NCBI GenBank assembly: GCA_015501585.1
Contig: JADNRY010000117.1
Location: 123,118 to 187,117 of the forward strand
Reading direction: 5' to 3'
DNA length: 64,000 nucleotides
Source: Rhodocollybia butyracea
Taxonomy: Eukaryota; Basidiomycota; Agaricomycetes; Agaricales; Omphalotaceae
Below, one piece after another: positions 1-10,380 of the stretch. The notes under the pieces were generated by a model. The model was not told where the DNA came from. It searched no databases and saw only the letters and a list, made by a program, of their open reading frames with translations. The translations under genes were made by a program, and so were the position numbers. Each line of letters opens with the position of its first letter. Positions within the stretch are counted from its first letter, which is position 1.

Positions 1-1074
1 CTTTGTGAATGTGTTCCAAGTGCTGTTCTGGATTGTTGAGGATGACGTCCAGGTAAACTATGACGCAGACATTGAGCATGTCCAAAAATATGTTGTTAAT
101 GAACCTTTGAAAAGCCGCGGGAGCGTTAGTAAGACCAAAGGGCATAACTAACCATTCATAGGAACCCCATTGGGTTCGAAAAGTAGTCTTCCATTCGTTG
201 CCATCGGCAATTCGGATAAGATGATAGGCATGGGCCAGGTCAAGTTTGGTGTAGATTTTAGCTATTTTCGGAGCATCCAAAAGGTCTGAGATTAGAGGCA
301 GCAGGTAGCGATCCTTCTTGGTAATCTTGTTTAATCCTTGGAAGTCCACACAAAGCCGAAGTTTACCATCCTTGTTTGGTACAAAGAGGACCGGAGCACC
401 ATGCGGAGAGGAAGAGGGTCAAATGACACCAGTAGCGAGTTGCTTATCCAAGAAATCGCAAAGAGCCTGCTGCTCTGTCGGAGAGAGAGGGTAAAGGCGA
501 CCGAATGGGGGCTCAGCACCTTATACCAGATCAATTTTGAGGTCAAAAGAACAATGTTCAGGAAGAACCTCGGACGCGACTTCATTGAAAATGTCGGCAA
601 AGTCAAGGTAGTCTGCAGGGATCGGAAGTGCCTTGGAAGAAGCACTCCTGGCCAAAGGGCCAGATGCTGCATAGTGTGCCGATACTTTGGGGTCAATAAC
701 CCGGAGAAGAGTTGGTTCCCTACCTGAATCTTGACAAGCCCTATGGAAGGCGGCAGCACCGACTAATGTGATATCGACTTCAGGAGTCTCCAAACGCAAA
801 GCCATTTGTGCAACCGAAGGGTAGGAATAGATTGGTTCGAAAGGAAACCTGTCCGATAGAGGACGAGGTTGGCGAGAGCAAGTTTGAGTTGGCGGCAAAG
901 GTGCGGGCCGAATTGGGATAGTAGGTGGTTTTGAGGAGGAAACCGGTGCTTTCGGTCCTAATGCGGATCCGAAAAGCGAAGACGTCTGAGTGGAAACAGG
1001 GTGCTCAGTGTTACAGAAAGTAATGGTTCTGGTGACCCAGTCAATAAACAGATTGTAGCAGGACAAGAAACTGT
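1..1074 (-). pseudogene. Ty3/gypsy pol fragment: protease tail, linker and reverse transcriptase N-half
   Basis: Read on the minus strand, the frame runs from the region after the protease (YNLFIDWVTRTITF, near 1060-1010) through the linker preceding RT (DFADIFNEVASEVLPEH) into reverse transcriptase ([49 protein letters not shown]). This order is typical of Ty3/gypsy pol. Two in-frame stops interrupt it, TAA at 521-523 and TGA at 419-421. The catalytic box, usually YLDD in this family, reads YLDV (codon at 44-46), so one metal-binding Asp is lost. The frame leaves the window at position 1. The gene cannot make an active polymerase; it continues the gag/protease frame to the right across the inserted foldback element. 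Family identification is secure; the exact clade is not. Confidence 0.9.
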
Positions 1075-1745
1075 CACTGCCAGTACATCAGTATATTACC
1101 TTTGAAAAAGGGATAGAAGTATAATATATTTTTCCCCTGAATTTTAACAAATTTTTCCAATGAAAAAGAGTGAATATTGCCCCGGAAATAGGCATGTGAA
1201 AATAAGTACTTTTTCGGCGGCTATTTCACCCGAAATAGGGCGCTAAATATGCCATCAATTTCGTCTGATTTATTAGTAATTTTTCGGCATCAATTTCTTT
1301 CATATTTCTTTAGACAATGGAAATATGTTAACTATTTCGGCTGCAAAAAGAAACGGGGATTGAGCGGCGGGCCGCCCGGGCCGGTCAAAGGGCTCTTTGG
1401 CCCATTCAATGGGCATTCAATGCCCGTTGCTTTTAGCGGCCGAAATAGTTAACATATTACAATTGAAATATATTTTCTATTGCCACTCATATTTCCAAGG
1501 AAATATCAAAGAGATTACAAAGGAAAAATATACCGAAAAATTTCTAATAAATCAGGCGAAATTGATGGCATATTTAGCGCCCTATTTTGGGCGAAATAGC
1601 CGCCGAAAAAGTACTTATTTTCCCATGCCTATCCCCAGGGCAATATTCACTCTTTTTCATTGGAAAAATTTGTTAAAATTCAGGGGAAAAATATGTCATA
1701 CTTCTATCCCTTTTTCAGAGGTACTATACTGAGGTACTGGCAGTG
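1075..1745. mobile_element. CACTG-ended foldback MITE (non-autonomous CACTA/Plavaka type)
   Basis: The ends are CACTGCCAGTAC (1075) and its complement GTACTGGCAGTG (to 1745). Nearly the whole 671 bp folds back: about 280 bp of left arm (for example the AAAGTACTTATTTTC region read in both directions) matches the right arm, leaving a GC-rich loop near 1365-1440. The interruption falls inside the gypsy protease/pol frame; removing it with a 2-3 bp duplication (GT/TGT on the plus strand) rejoins GY to SFLSCYN, the conserved order in gypsy elements. CACTG termini and 2-3 bp duplications fit the CACTA superfamily, which in mushrooms is mainly Plavaka. There is no internal coding region. ORFs read across it are meaningless. 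Confidence 0.8.
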
Positions 1746-2166
1746 TGTATCCTATAACAGCTTTACAAGATGAGTCCAAAGAAGTGACATAAAATGCCAG
1801 AGGTAGCAGCTCGCCGGATGGAAACCAAACTTCCAAATGCAACTTCGGAAATTGGTTTCAGAGAAAGAGAACCATCGAAGAGTCGGAGATTGATCAGCAG
1901 AATCGAAGAGGTTGGAATAGAGTTTAAATTGACATAACGGGAATCAAGGAAACAATCGGTAGAACCGGAGTCTACAAGAGTAATATACTTTAAAAGAGCG
2001 GAAGATTCATCGGAATCTTTGGGAAGAGGGAATTCAGTAGATAAAGAAATTGTAAGTGATCATTCATAATCAGAAAGAGCGGACGCGTTGAGATAGACTT
2101 CCCCAGAGGCACAAACCTGATCAACACAGCTCCTGTTTCATACTGGGGTCCAGGAGCTGCGGACTA
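1746..2166 (-). pseudogene. Ty3/gypsy aspartic protease segment
   Basis: The minus-strand frame contains LVDSGSTDCFLDSRYV (around 1940-1980), the active-site loop of retroelement aspartic proteases with Asp-Ser-Gly in place of Asp-Thr-Gly. It is preceded by a Ser/Thr-rich linker after the zinc knuckle and followed by the sequence broken by the foldback insertion at 1745. A TAG stop at 2164-2166 separates it from the gag frame, although the reading register is otherwise kept. It belongs to the same element as the gag to its right and the pol to its left. Confidence 0.85.
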
Positions 2167-3816
2167 TTTTTCTGAACCGGTATTGGTCGGATTAGTTGCA
2201 GATTCCTCAGTTGAAGTGGCCCAGGCATGAGAATCCCCTGACCTCTTCTTATCGCAGTTCTCCGCTTTATGCTTTCCACCACAAATCATGCACAGGCCTC
2301 CCTTCTTTCGGCGTTCCACTTCGGAAGGCTTGAGTCAACCGTTGGCGCCGAGAAGGTTGGCGCAAGGCTTCGGTGCAGAGCTGACTGAAGATCCAGATTT
2401 GTTGAAACCAGAACCTGAAGGGCCCGATTTGTTGTTGTTGTTCCAAGGTTTTTTCAGTTGCTGTCCGGAGCCTTGGGAGGAATTGTTATTGTTCAGCTTG
2501 TTTGAGCCGGAAGCCTGTGAAGAGTTATTTTGAGAGGAAGAGTTCGAAGAACCCTTTTTCATCGGAGAGGAAGTTTTACCGCCGGAGCCACCTCCGGTAG
2601 TCCTTGCGACCTCTATTTTATGTTCTTCTTTGTGCCGCCAGTGCCGATTGTCGATTTCAAGCACCTTCACGTGATACACGGAAAGTGAAGCCGGCGTCAG
2701 ACCGTGAACCATTTCATCCTTGATCCTAGTGGCCAAGCCACGCTGATAAGCCCATTTAAGAGCAATGTTGTCCCAACCTGTCATTGCCGCCAAGGTATTG
2801 AATCGGGTGTTATACTTCCGAACCTGTTCATTCTCCTTCATCCGAATATTACTGAGCTTATCCTCGGCTTCACCCTGGGCGTTGAAAAGACCAAAATGGT
2901 CTTGAAGTTCCTTCACGAGTGCTGAGAAGGAGTTCATCCATGCCGGGGGGCTTATCGTGTTCGGATCCAGGATGTCTGGTATGAACCATTCCAAAGCGGA
3001 TCCACTAATGAAGGAAAGAGCATACATGACCTTTTTCTGGTCAGTAAAGTATGAAGGGCAGTCAATAAAGACTAAGGAAAGGGAAAGGAGAAACTCCTTG
3101 AGTTTCCAAGGTTTGGAGCCCTCGAAAATGTTGGGCTCCTTGACTTTGGCTTTGGCTTCCGAGGGTTCAGTAGACTTGCCACCGAGGATGGTCAAAGCAT
3201 TTGTGATGGAATCAATAGATCCTCCGAATTTGTCCATCAGTTCCAATACTGCGCCGGCATCAGGCTGGCCGCAAGCATTGAGAAATCTACCACTGCGGCG
3301 GGGACCGCCGGGGGTACCTGGGGAGGAGGCGGAGGAGGACCACCACCACCACCGTTATTGGGGTCCAGGAGGATCAGGGGGAGCATCCCCATCACCACCA
3401 TCAGGGTTGTTAGGAGGGTTGTCGGAAGGATTATCATCCGGATTCTCACCTTCATCTGCAAATTCTCCTTCTCCTGTGTCCTCTGGTTGTTCGACAATCG
3501 GAGGCCAATCGTCACCCATGGTGGTACGAGATTGGTTCGAGAAGAGAGCTCCTTGGAGCTGTTTGGCAAAGGAAGGGGAAGGTGCCGAAGCGATCCTTCC
3601 ACGACGAGGAGTAAGGACTAGTGCAGTACCACTAGCACTGGGAATTTCCTTAATGTCGTATTGGTCGACATTGATGTTACCTAGGACTGCCTCATTAGAG
3701 ACAGAAGTGTTTGGAACAGCTGTTGTGGGTCCAAAGCCACCTGAGCCATGTCGGCGAGTGTTTCCAGCCGCAGAAACAGAATTGTTGTAAGGCACAAATG
3801 ACTGAGCACTGGGCAC
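2164..3816 (-). pseudogene. Ty3/gypsy gag with CCHC-type zinc knuckle
   Basis: Minus-strand capsid/nucleocapsid gene. The N-terminal part is acidic and proline/aspartate-rich (3355-3816). The central part, starting near 3246, carries the capsid-like region (KPWKLKEFLLSLSLVF, ALEWFIPDI, FSALVKELQDHFG, KYNTRFNTLAAMTGW), followed by a low-complexity Gly/Asn/Ser stretch and the knuckle CMICGGKHKAENC near 2280-2250. Spacing is C-x2-C-x3-H-x4-C, one residue shorter than the canonical retroviral form. One register is kept through three in-frame stops: TAA 3355-3357, TGA 2335-2337 and TAG 2164-2166. The start codon is unclear: the frame stays open upstream of 3816 towards about 3885. The gene is dead but only moderately diverged. 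Confidence 0.9.
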
Positions 3817-3869
3817 AAAGGGATTAGGAGTCTCGGTTGGCTGGATCCGAGTCTCAGAGACTGTCCAAT

Positions 3870-4605
3870 GACACGCCGAAATTCAAGCGAAATGTCATCA
3901 TTTAAAAGACCCCGTGAAACACGTCACGTCACTACCTAGGGTATGTTATGTATTAGACACTTTGAAGGTCCACTTCAGGTATCTAGTATGTAGAAACCCA
4001 TTTGAAGGGAGATACACTATGTTTTAAGAGGCTACATTACTGTGCAAGGATGCATCGTTGACCCACAAACTCAAAATCAATCAAATTGATTTACCTAGAT
4101 TGATTTAGGCTTGCCAGATCTAAAGTCTATTCAATTAATACTACCTACTACAAAAAGTCCTATACAGGGATATACAAGACAGGATTAAAATAGATGAAGA
4201 GAGACAAATGAGGGCAAGCATAATGCGAACCCATATCCGTTTAAAGTAAGAGAATTGAAGCACTGGTTCCCTGGAACAAATCACAGAGAGAAACTAGACA
4301 ATTAATGATGAATTAGGCGCCGGGGATCAAAGTGGCCCGGCGCCGGCAGTAAAAGAAAGGCGGGGCGCGTCCTAGCAACATGCCTATAATAAAATTTATT
4401 CGGACCGACCTATGGGACGGTCCACATGTATACAAGTACCCGGTAGGACCCGGGAGGAGAAGAGAAAAGGGGAGATACGGAACGACGCCGCAAACTTGAA
4501 CCGCGGGACGGACGGACCGCCCGGCGCTTAAATCGCATCAAAGTCGAACCACTCATCGGGAATGCATTGTTCTTCCCTCCCCTCCGTTACTTATTAAATA
4601 AAAGG
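3870..4605 (-). other. Probable 3' end of a second minus-strand gypsy element and LTR-like spacer
   Basis: A short minus-strand frame ends EEQCIPDEWFDFDAI then TAA near 4530, followed on that strand by a GC-rich stretch with inverted repeats (GCGCCGGG and CCCGGCGC near 4320-4350). Position and acidic ending resemble the pol C-terminus of a gypsy element lying head-to-tail behind the gag at 3816. The intervening 3870-4500 region is probably untranslated/LTR sequence; I could not find LTR ends or a target duplication. This is inferred from layout. Confidence 0.3.
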
Positions 4606-5160
4606 TGTAGAAAAGGTGTAATATGGGTAGAGGACCCATGACACAAAGATATAGAGCCCTGGGGACAGTGTAGGAACCAGGGGAACACTTATAAGCTCAG
4701 TTATGGCTAACAAGGGCAACATGAGATTTATCTTCTTGGCTCTTGGCAAGCCAAGAGAGTCTTACCAACCCATGGTACCTTAATTAAGAAAATTTCAAGG
4801 ACCTAGGAGTATAAAAAGGCAAGGAAATGAAGAGAAAAGCATTCTTTCTTACCCCCACCAGGTGTAGCAGCTCCTTATCAGGCTACTACTAAAAGATTGA
4901 ATTGATATTTGTTTGACAGCTCAGAGCTTGGGGATCAGTTTAAATAAGTCTGTACTTTGAAAGGGAAGGCACTTAGTGAAATAACACTCAGTGTAGCAAG
5001 GAAGCACTTGAATAGATTGAAGTTTTAAATAAATATTATTTGGCTGAACTAAAAACCTGAACTGAGTAATAAGTTGTGTGTGTGTTTGGTGTGGTTGTGT
5101 AAGCCATTTCTAAGTTCACCCCAGTTTAGACCTCTCACCGAATTCTAGGAGGTTTTCTTG
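4606..5160 (+). other. LTR-like, promoter-bearing segment (possible solo LTR)
   Basis: The segment begins TGTAATATGG near 4617 and contains a TATA-box-like TATAAAAAGG at 4810-4819, followed about 35 bp later by a pyrimidine-rich stretch resembling a retrotransposon start region. It interrupts the minus-strand gypsy tail at about 4600. No matching right end or target duplication was found, so the right boundary is arbitrary. Confidence 0.3.
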
Positions 5161-6076
5161 GAGGCATTTGTTTTTTTTAAAAAACAGTTTTGTCAGATAC
5201 GGCGTTAACGAGTACAAGTTTAAATATACTGTTAAGATTGTGCAAGGCCAAAGGGATCCGATTGGTATCCAAAAGGTATGTATTGACAAAGTAGGTCTCG
5301 GACCGATATTGGAGATCGAAGATGAAGTGGGACGTGCGGTATAGCTATTAGCTAGACCCTCATCACGCCGAATAGTCCCGAGATGAAGTTCAAGAGACAA
5401 AGATAGATTTGGCCGATGTAACAGCCAACGAGTAAGACGGAAGAAGAATAGACTAGGGCAGAACTTAGTCGGACGGAAGGTCTTGTTTATCCAAGTTGAT
5501 ATTTAAACTGAGGTCTACTGTACAAAGTACTCCTACTTAAATACTTGTGGAAAAGACAATAGTCGGAGACAAGTTTGGGAGACCGAAGTATTAATATCAA
5601 TATAAGACAATAGAAATGAATGGATCGGAAAGGGAATATAATCGAAAGATAATAAGAACCAATTAGAAGGTAATCTGAAAGGTCCGATGGCGGTACGACA
5701 TTGGACAAAGATAAGAGATAAGGGATAAGATAATGAAAAGAGATAAGATGACGGGAATGAATGGAATAGAATCAGAATGATGCCGGAATGATTGTAAAGG
5801 TGATCCGATGATGATCCGAGAGAAGCCGATGCGGCATGATTGTAACAGTCCTCTGAAGGCCACATTGAGGCATAACAAGTACTAGATGTTTTGGAACAAA
5901 GCTGTATCATTTCATTTGTCAAGAGAAACACATGACCATCAACAAACATGGCTATATTACTACAACCCTCTAGCATAAATGGTAAAGAATCTGCAGCACT
6001 AAATATTGTGACCAATTCCACTGCCGTTGGTTCTCATCTTATGGCTATAAAGGCTTCACTATTTGCATATGCGTGT
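5161..6076. other. No recognisable gene; repetitive-looking DNA
   Basis: The stretch is rich in GAT/AAGAGATAAG-like short words (for example 5700-5760). The open frames on both strands have no recognisable domain and no conserved start context. I see nothing here that supports a gene. Confidence 0.4.
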
Positions 6077-6140
6077 TTGAGCTCAGGACACAGATATAAT
6101 AATTATCTACTTGCTATTAGTAAGTATTAGCTTGTATGAC
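6077..6140 (+). repeat. Dispersed repeat, copy 1 (open frame ending YNNYLLAISKY)
   Basis: About 57 bp, from a GAGCTCAGGACACA motif to AGTATTAGCTTGTATGA, occurs again in inverted orientation at about 49,086-49,146. In both places it can be read as the end of an open frame finishing YNNYLLAISKY and a stop, while the upstream sequences differ. This suggests the shared 3' end of a transposon family, or a short element. Confidence 0.6.
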
Positions 6141-6159
6141 CCCTAACCTAACCTAACCT

Positions 6160-6275
6160 AATAAAAAAGAATAACAAAATGTTACCAGTAAGGATTGAAC
6201 TACCAACCCGCTGATCACACCCTCGTGATCCCGTTGACAGCAGCAGAGCCACTCTGCCATACGGTCTCAGATGCC
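6160..6275 (-). other. tRNA-derived (SINE-like) Pol III unit, degenerate
   Basis: On the minus strand there is an A-box-like TGGCAGAGTGGC (near 6262), a B-box-like GTTCAATCC (near 6195) and then a T-run (TTCTTTTTTATT, near 6170) that could terminate Pol III. The acceptor and T stems do not pair properly, so this is not a functional tRNA; a serine/leucine-like ancestor or SINE head is possible. TTAGGT repeats follow (about 6150). Confidence 0.4.
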
Positions 6276-6292
6276 ATTCATGGTGCCTATTA

Positions 6293-6514
6293 CAGTGGCT
6301 CAAAAAACTGTCCACATGTTTGACACTTTGGGAAAGATCCTAAATTTACAAGATAAATATCACATATATTAAAAAGTAACCAGTGGTGGCTAGAATACCC
6401 GGGATCCTGGCTCTATGTCCATATCCAGCTTGCCATCTCTTGATCAAAAGTGATTGAGATATAGTTAATTTAATTCAGTTACTCATGTGGACAATTTTTT
6501 GAACTTGGCTTTGA
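6293..6514. mobile_element. Short Tc1/mariner-type MITE
   Basis: Imperfect inverted repeats flank about 170 bp: CAGTGGCTCAAAAAACTGTC (left, 6293) with CCACATG following, and CATGTGGACAATTTTTTGAA (right, from 6484). The left end is preceded by TA, and CAGTG after TA is a usual start for fungal Tc1-like elements. The right terminus is eroded. There is no coding capacity. Confidence 0.55.
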
Positions 6515-6671
6515 ATATATCTTTTCTTCAATTCTGAGGCCTACATGATGACATAATTACCCAAGCTGTATGATGACGTCGTTTTGATGTCATAGTAATG
6601 CCATATAAGCTTCCTGATCTATACACAATGAAATCTCACTGATTTGTGGTTCTAACAAAATTAAGAGACCT

Positions 6672-7139
6672 CTAAAAAGAAAATGTTCTCTCTCTGCTCC
6701 ACATTAGATGTTTGACATGGGAATTTTTTGCTGAGGCAGAGGTATCTAGGTCAAAAATTCTATATCTGGCTGCATAAGCACTCCAGACAAAAAGAGCCAT
6801 TCCACAGGCCACTCTAGAAAGTTTTCTACTACTGATAAACTTGCTATTATCAAACAAATCCTTACCAACAGGGCTAAGAATGCAGGACAGGTCGCCAAGA
6901 TCATGGACACACTCCTCTTCCAGCCAGTCTCCCCACAGGCTACCCAAAACATCCCTCCAAAAGCCAGTGTCAAGCTCTGCAAAAAGCAAAGAAAATGCAT
7001 ACTCACCACAGGTCAGAGGAACAGATGTTTGGCATGTGCTCAGTGGTATCTGGAATGGACTGTCTGATCCATATCTATTGATTTTGCTCCCATCTGACCA
7101 AATAACCATTTCCCACTCACCTGGATGTCCCTCTCACCA
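6672..7139 (-). pseudogene. Open frame containing a Tc1/mariner-like transposase motif
   Basis: Read on the minus strand, residues near the start are EWEMVIWSDGSKINRYGSD (about 7113-7057). This closely resembles the second catalytic Asp box of Tc1-like DDE transposases, typically of the form W-x-x-V-x-WSDE-[ST]-KIN-R-x-GSDG. The rest (ELDTGFWRDVLGSLWGDWLE and onward) is not recognisable as transposase. The segment lies directly downstream of the multi-exon gene at 7140-8320 and may be a fusion scrap or part of that gene's 3' exons. Only about 20 residues support the Tc1 call. Confidence 0.35.
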
Positions 7140-8320
7140 TAGTTAAACCGGCTGTCTTCAAGAAGCCAACCCACGAGGTCCTTGACCACAGGAGCACCCA
7201 TTTTGCCAGGGATCCCAAAGCAACTAGGGACCCATTCCCTAGCCTTGCCAATCCAGAGAACAAGCCGCTTCTAGCATAACCCAACTGTCATGCAAGTACC
7301 CCAGGTCAACTACATTTGAGAGCAGATAGTGAATATAACTCACAAAGGAGACAAGAGCACGTTGAAGGTCTTCACTTGCTAAGATGCATGAGAATGCCCG
7401 TACCAGGAAATCATCATCCTTATTGTCCTTGATGACTTACTGGAGAACATCCAGGAAAGTTGCATGCTTGTCAGCAGGAAAGGGTTCCTTGACAGCTGTA
7501 GTGAGCCTGGCTCTCTGCTTGCTGAGTAAGGCAACGCAGAGAGTGTTTGGTGTGAAGTTGCTATTGGTAATCTTACCTTTGAAGCTGCGACTAGGAGGGG
7601 TGAGAAGCTTGGCCGAAAGGCTGGACCGAGAGCGAGAACGGGAGGGCGAGCTAGAAAGACCCTGGAGGAGAAGAGGACACAAGTATCTATGAAAATATTA
7701 GCCAAAAGAAAAACAAAAAAACCTTGTACTTGCATTGTTGCTAGGCACATTAACGTCCATCTCGTCATCAGCTCCATGTCCAAGGCCAGCTGCAGTGCCG
7801 TTGACATTGTTGTCGTTGTTGTCATAGGCATTGGGGTCGCAGCGGCCTCATCATCTGAGCTTCCACCTCCTAAATGAGATAGATAGTTAATGATAAATAT
7901 ATGGAATAAAACATAAACTACAGGCAAAAGATTCCTTGAACATCAACACATCCGGATCCTGGTCACAGAGATCAAAATCCGCCTGTTCTTTGTCCTCCTC
8001 ATAGATAAGAGCACCAGGGGATGCACTAGCATGACAACCATCAAGGTTGTTGTCATCCTGGCCATCAAGGTCAGGTTCCGCACTGTCATCCTCTTGCTTG
8101 CTTTTGGCGGCCGCCATGGCCTTAGCACATGCATGAACCTCTGCAAAGTATGGAAGGTGGTTAAAAGACCTGTGAAAAATAAAAGAAACCTTGCATACCT
8201 TGTGCCTTCAAGAGTCTTCATGTTTGGAGATGTCACAAAGATCCTGCTGTGGATATCAGGATAGTGCATACCAACAAGACTATCATGTGATTTGAGCATC
8301 AGGGACTGTGATACTTCCAT
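7140..8320 (-). CDS. Multi-exon protein related to the gene at 32.9-35.8 kb (DUF6532-like)
   Basis: A plausible start is ATG at 8318-8320 (MEVSQSLMLKSHDSLVGMHY). Introns of fungal size are visible: donor GTATGC near 8199, acceptor TTTGCAG near 8140, then one at about 7927-7879 and others further down. The protein has an acidic region (EDDSAEPDLDGQDDNN), an Arg/Ser-rich stretch (SPSRSRSRSSLSAKLL), then SKQRARLTTAVKEPFPADKH and finally VVKDLVGWLLEDSRFNYGER near 7180-7145. The last two blocks align in order with SKQAVRKAICLQDMFPSDKM and AELANWLMGEGRYHCEGVDF in the 32.9-kb gene. The reading frame between them needs splicing or a frameshift and the 3' end is unclear, so it may be a pseudogene. The family name DUF6532 is a guess from general shape. 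Confidence 0.45.
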
Positions 8321-8329
8321 TAGCAGTCA

Positions 8330-10380
8330 ACAATTTACTCTTTTGAGAATATCTTACCATTGAATTAAACGAGGGATAACTACAACAACGAAACAAGCTT
8401 TTGGAGATTAATCAAATACAGAAATCCTCTAACAACAGAAAAGTGAAAGAAAAAAGACATTGTTAAGTACCTGGGCCACTTTGGAATAGAGATAACTTAC
8501 CTTGCCATTGTGAACACCAGAGACAAGAGATATCAACAATGTGCAGTCAGAGATACTCAGTTTAAAATGCTCTCTTCAATGTATAGTCGAACAAGAGTGG
8601 CACCAAGAATAATGAGAATAATCGGCATAAAGATGATTATTCACTATTAGTAAAAGGGTGAGGAGGGAGGGTGATAGAAAAGTGGCTTGATCAAGCTAGA
8701 TCTAAGCCAGATAACAATTAGTATACTTCTACAGACATCAGCCCTGATCTGTACACACTGAGAGCCTTGATATCCAAAGATCTAACAGCTAGATTGATTT
8801 AAGATGCAGTATAGGTGTATAGATCTGTATGGATGTGTTATAGGCTCTGTTCAGTGTAAGATCAGTGAAAGACTCGAAATGCATACCTAATCCTTGTATC
8901 TAAAGCACTGTATGCAGAGCTAGTACTTGTATAGATTTAAGGATTGTCTATAAAGGTGATGTTCGAGCTATCAGAGCTGTGGAAAGGGGACAGATGTCCT
9001 TACCAGCCACCAGAGGCAAGCAAGATGATGGGGGAAGGGAAGGAAGGAGCAATGATTCGACTCAGAGGCTTTTCTGGCGACCACAGGCCTCTGCAAAGGT
9101 CCCTGGAACCTGTGGAAACCAGCCACTGAATATACACACTGCTCCAACATCTGTCAAAACTCGAACTTGTGATATCTTTGGAACGAGTTGGCAGAATCCT
9201 TAGGTTGTTAAGCCGTTGGATTCGTATTAGAAATGCGCTCATAATGATACCAGATATGACCTATAACTGTTGTTGAGCGAAAAGTGCAGCACTGCTGCAA
9301 GGTTGTACAACTTTAAGCTCATCAAGAAGGTCATATCTTGGGAGGTTCTTCTCAGAATATTTTGGGAGTGGTACTGTTGGATTCCCCTCTAAAATACGAT
9401 GAGAATGACACCCCAAATGTCCTAGGATAAGCGGAACAATGATGTCCCACTTGCACATTTCTGTTAGCTAACTTGAAATGTGAATAGTTCAACAGTGAAT
9501 GAAGTTATTGACAAGGAAAAAAGTGGGTCTTGAAGCTGGGATTCAGCTTGTACAAGCAATGCAGGAGTGAGGCATTATAGTTATGCCAGAGCTGTGACAA
9601 GTAGAGAGAGATCATGTACACCATAGGTGATGAGCTGTACTCTCTACTTGTCAGAATGGATCTGTTGTTTGCAGAGGCCTTCAGAAAGTCTCCCTACCCT
9701 TGGAATCCGCCTTCATGTCGAACAGTGGCGGCCTAGAGCTGCACACTGAGACAATTGAGATGATTTTAGGTCTCGAGAACGAAACAACTGTGGGTTGGCC
9801 TTGAGGAAAGAGCTGGAAGTGGGGAGGGTAAAGAAGGGGTGGTGGGAGTTAAGAACACAAAGAAAAGCTAAAGTTTAAACTGCTTAAGCCGAAGCGCTAA
9901 TGCTTTGGGCAGGCGCTTTGAGTCATATTTTCTTACTCTTTGCCACTTCTCCAACTTTCCAATTCCTCGCCATGTCAATGAACGGCCTCATCCACTGAGA
10001 ACTTATGGTGGTGCATTTCTGAACCTGAGCTATATGCCCAGGCCAGTTTGTTCTTGCCTCTGCTGAACTTTATGTCCAGCTGAGCATGGCATTCCTCAGA
10101 CTGAACTTTACGTCCAGCTGAGTCCATTATATGCCTTTGACAGACTACAAAGGTAGAAGTGTTTGTTTTAGCACTTAGGCTCCTCATACTGACACTCTTT
10201 CCTTGAGGTTCCCTTGTTGGTATTAATACTCCCACCTTGATGAATTGTCATACATTGTATTCCTAACGTTTTCAGACATTGTTGCTAACACTATGTTCCC
10301 AGAAGTCTTCTCTGCACTGAAGTAGTCTGACCAAAGGTGTATGTTGTATTCCTAACATTTATAGACATAGTTACTGACAG
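8330..10380. other. Non-coding flank of the Plavaka region; one strong hairpin
   Basis: No recognisable protein. The one clear structure is an inverted repeat, TGACAAGTAGAGAG at 9595-9608 and its complement at 9640-9653, with a nested GTACA/TGTAC pair. Around 10,060-10,130 the word ACTTTAYGTCCAGCTGAG occurs twice as direct copies. This stretch may be the subterminal region of the Plavaka element; no terminal inverted repeats were found. Confidence 0.4.

Noticed and set aside
331..759. Minus-strand 142-aa open frame
   Set aside because: Out of register with the gypsy RT; it reads the same DNA as [13 protein letters not shown] in another frame.
2957..3790. Plus-strand 277-aa open frame
   Set aside because: Antisense shadow of the gypsy gag on the minus strand.
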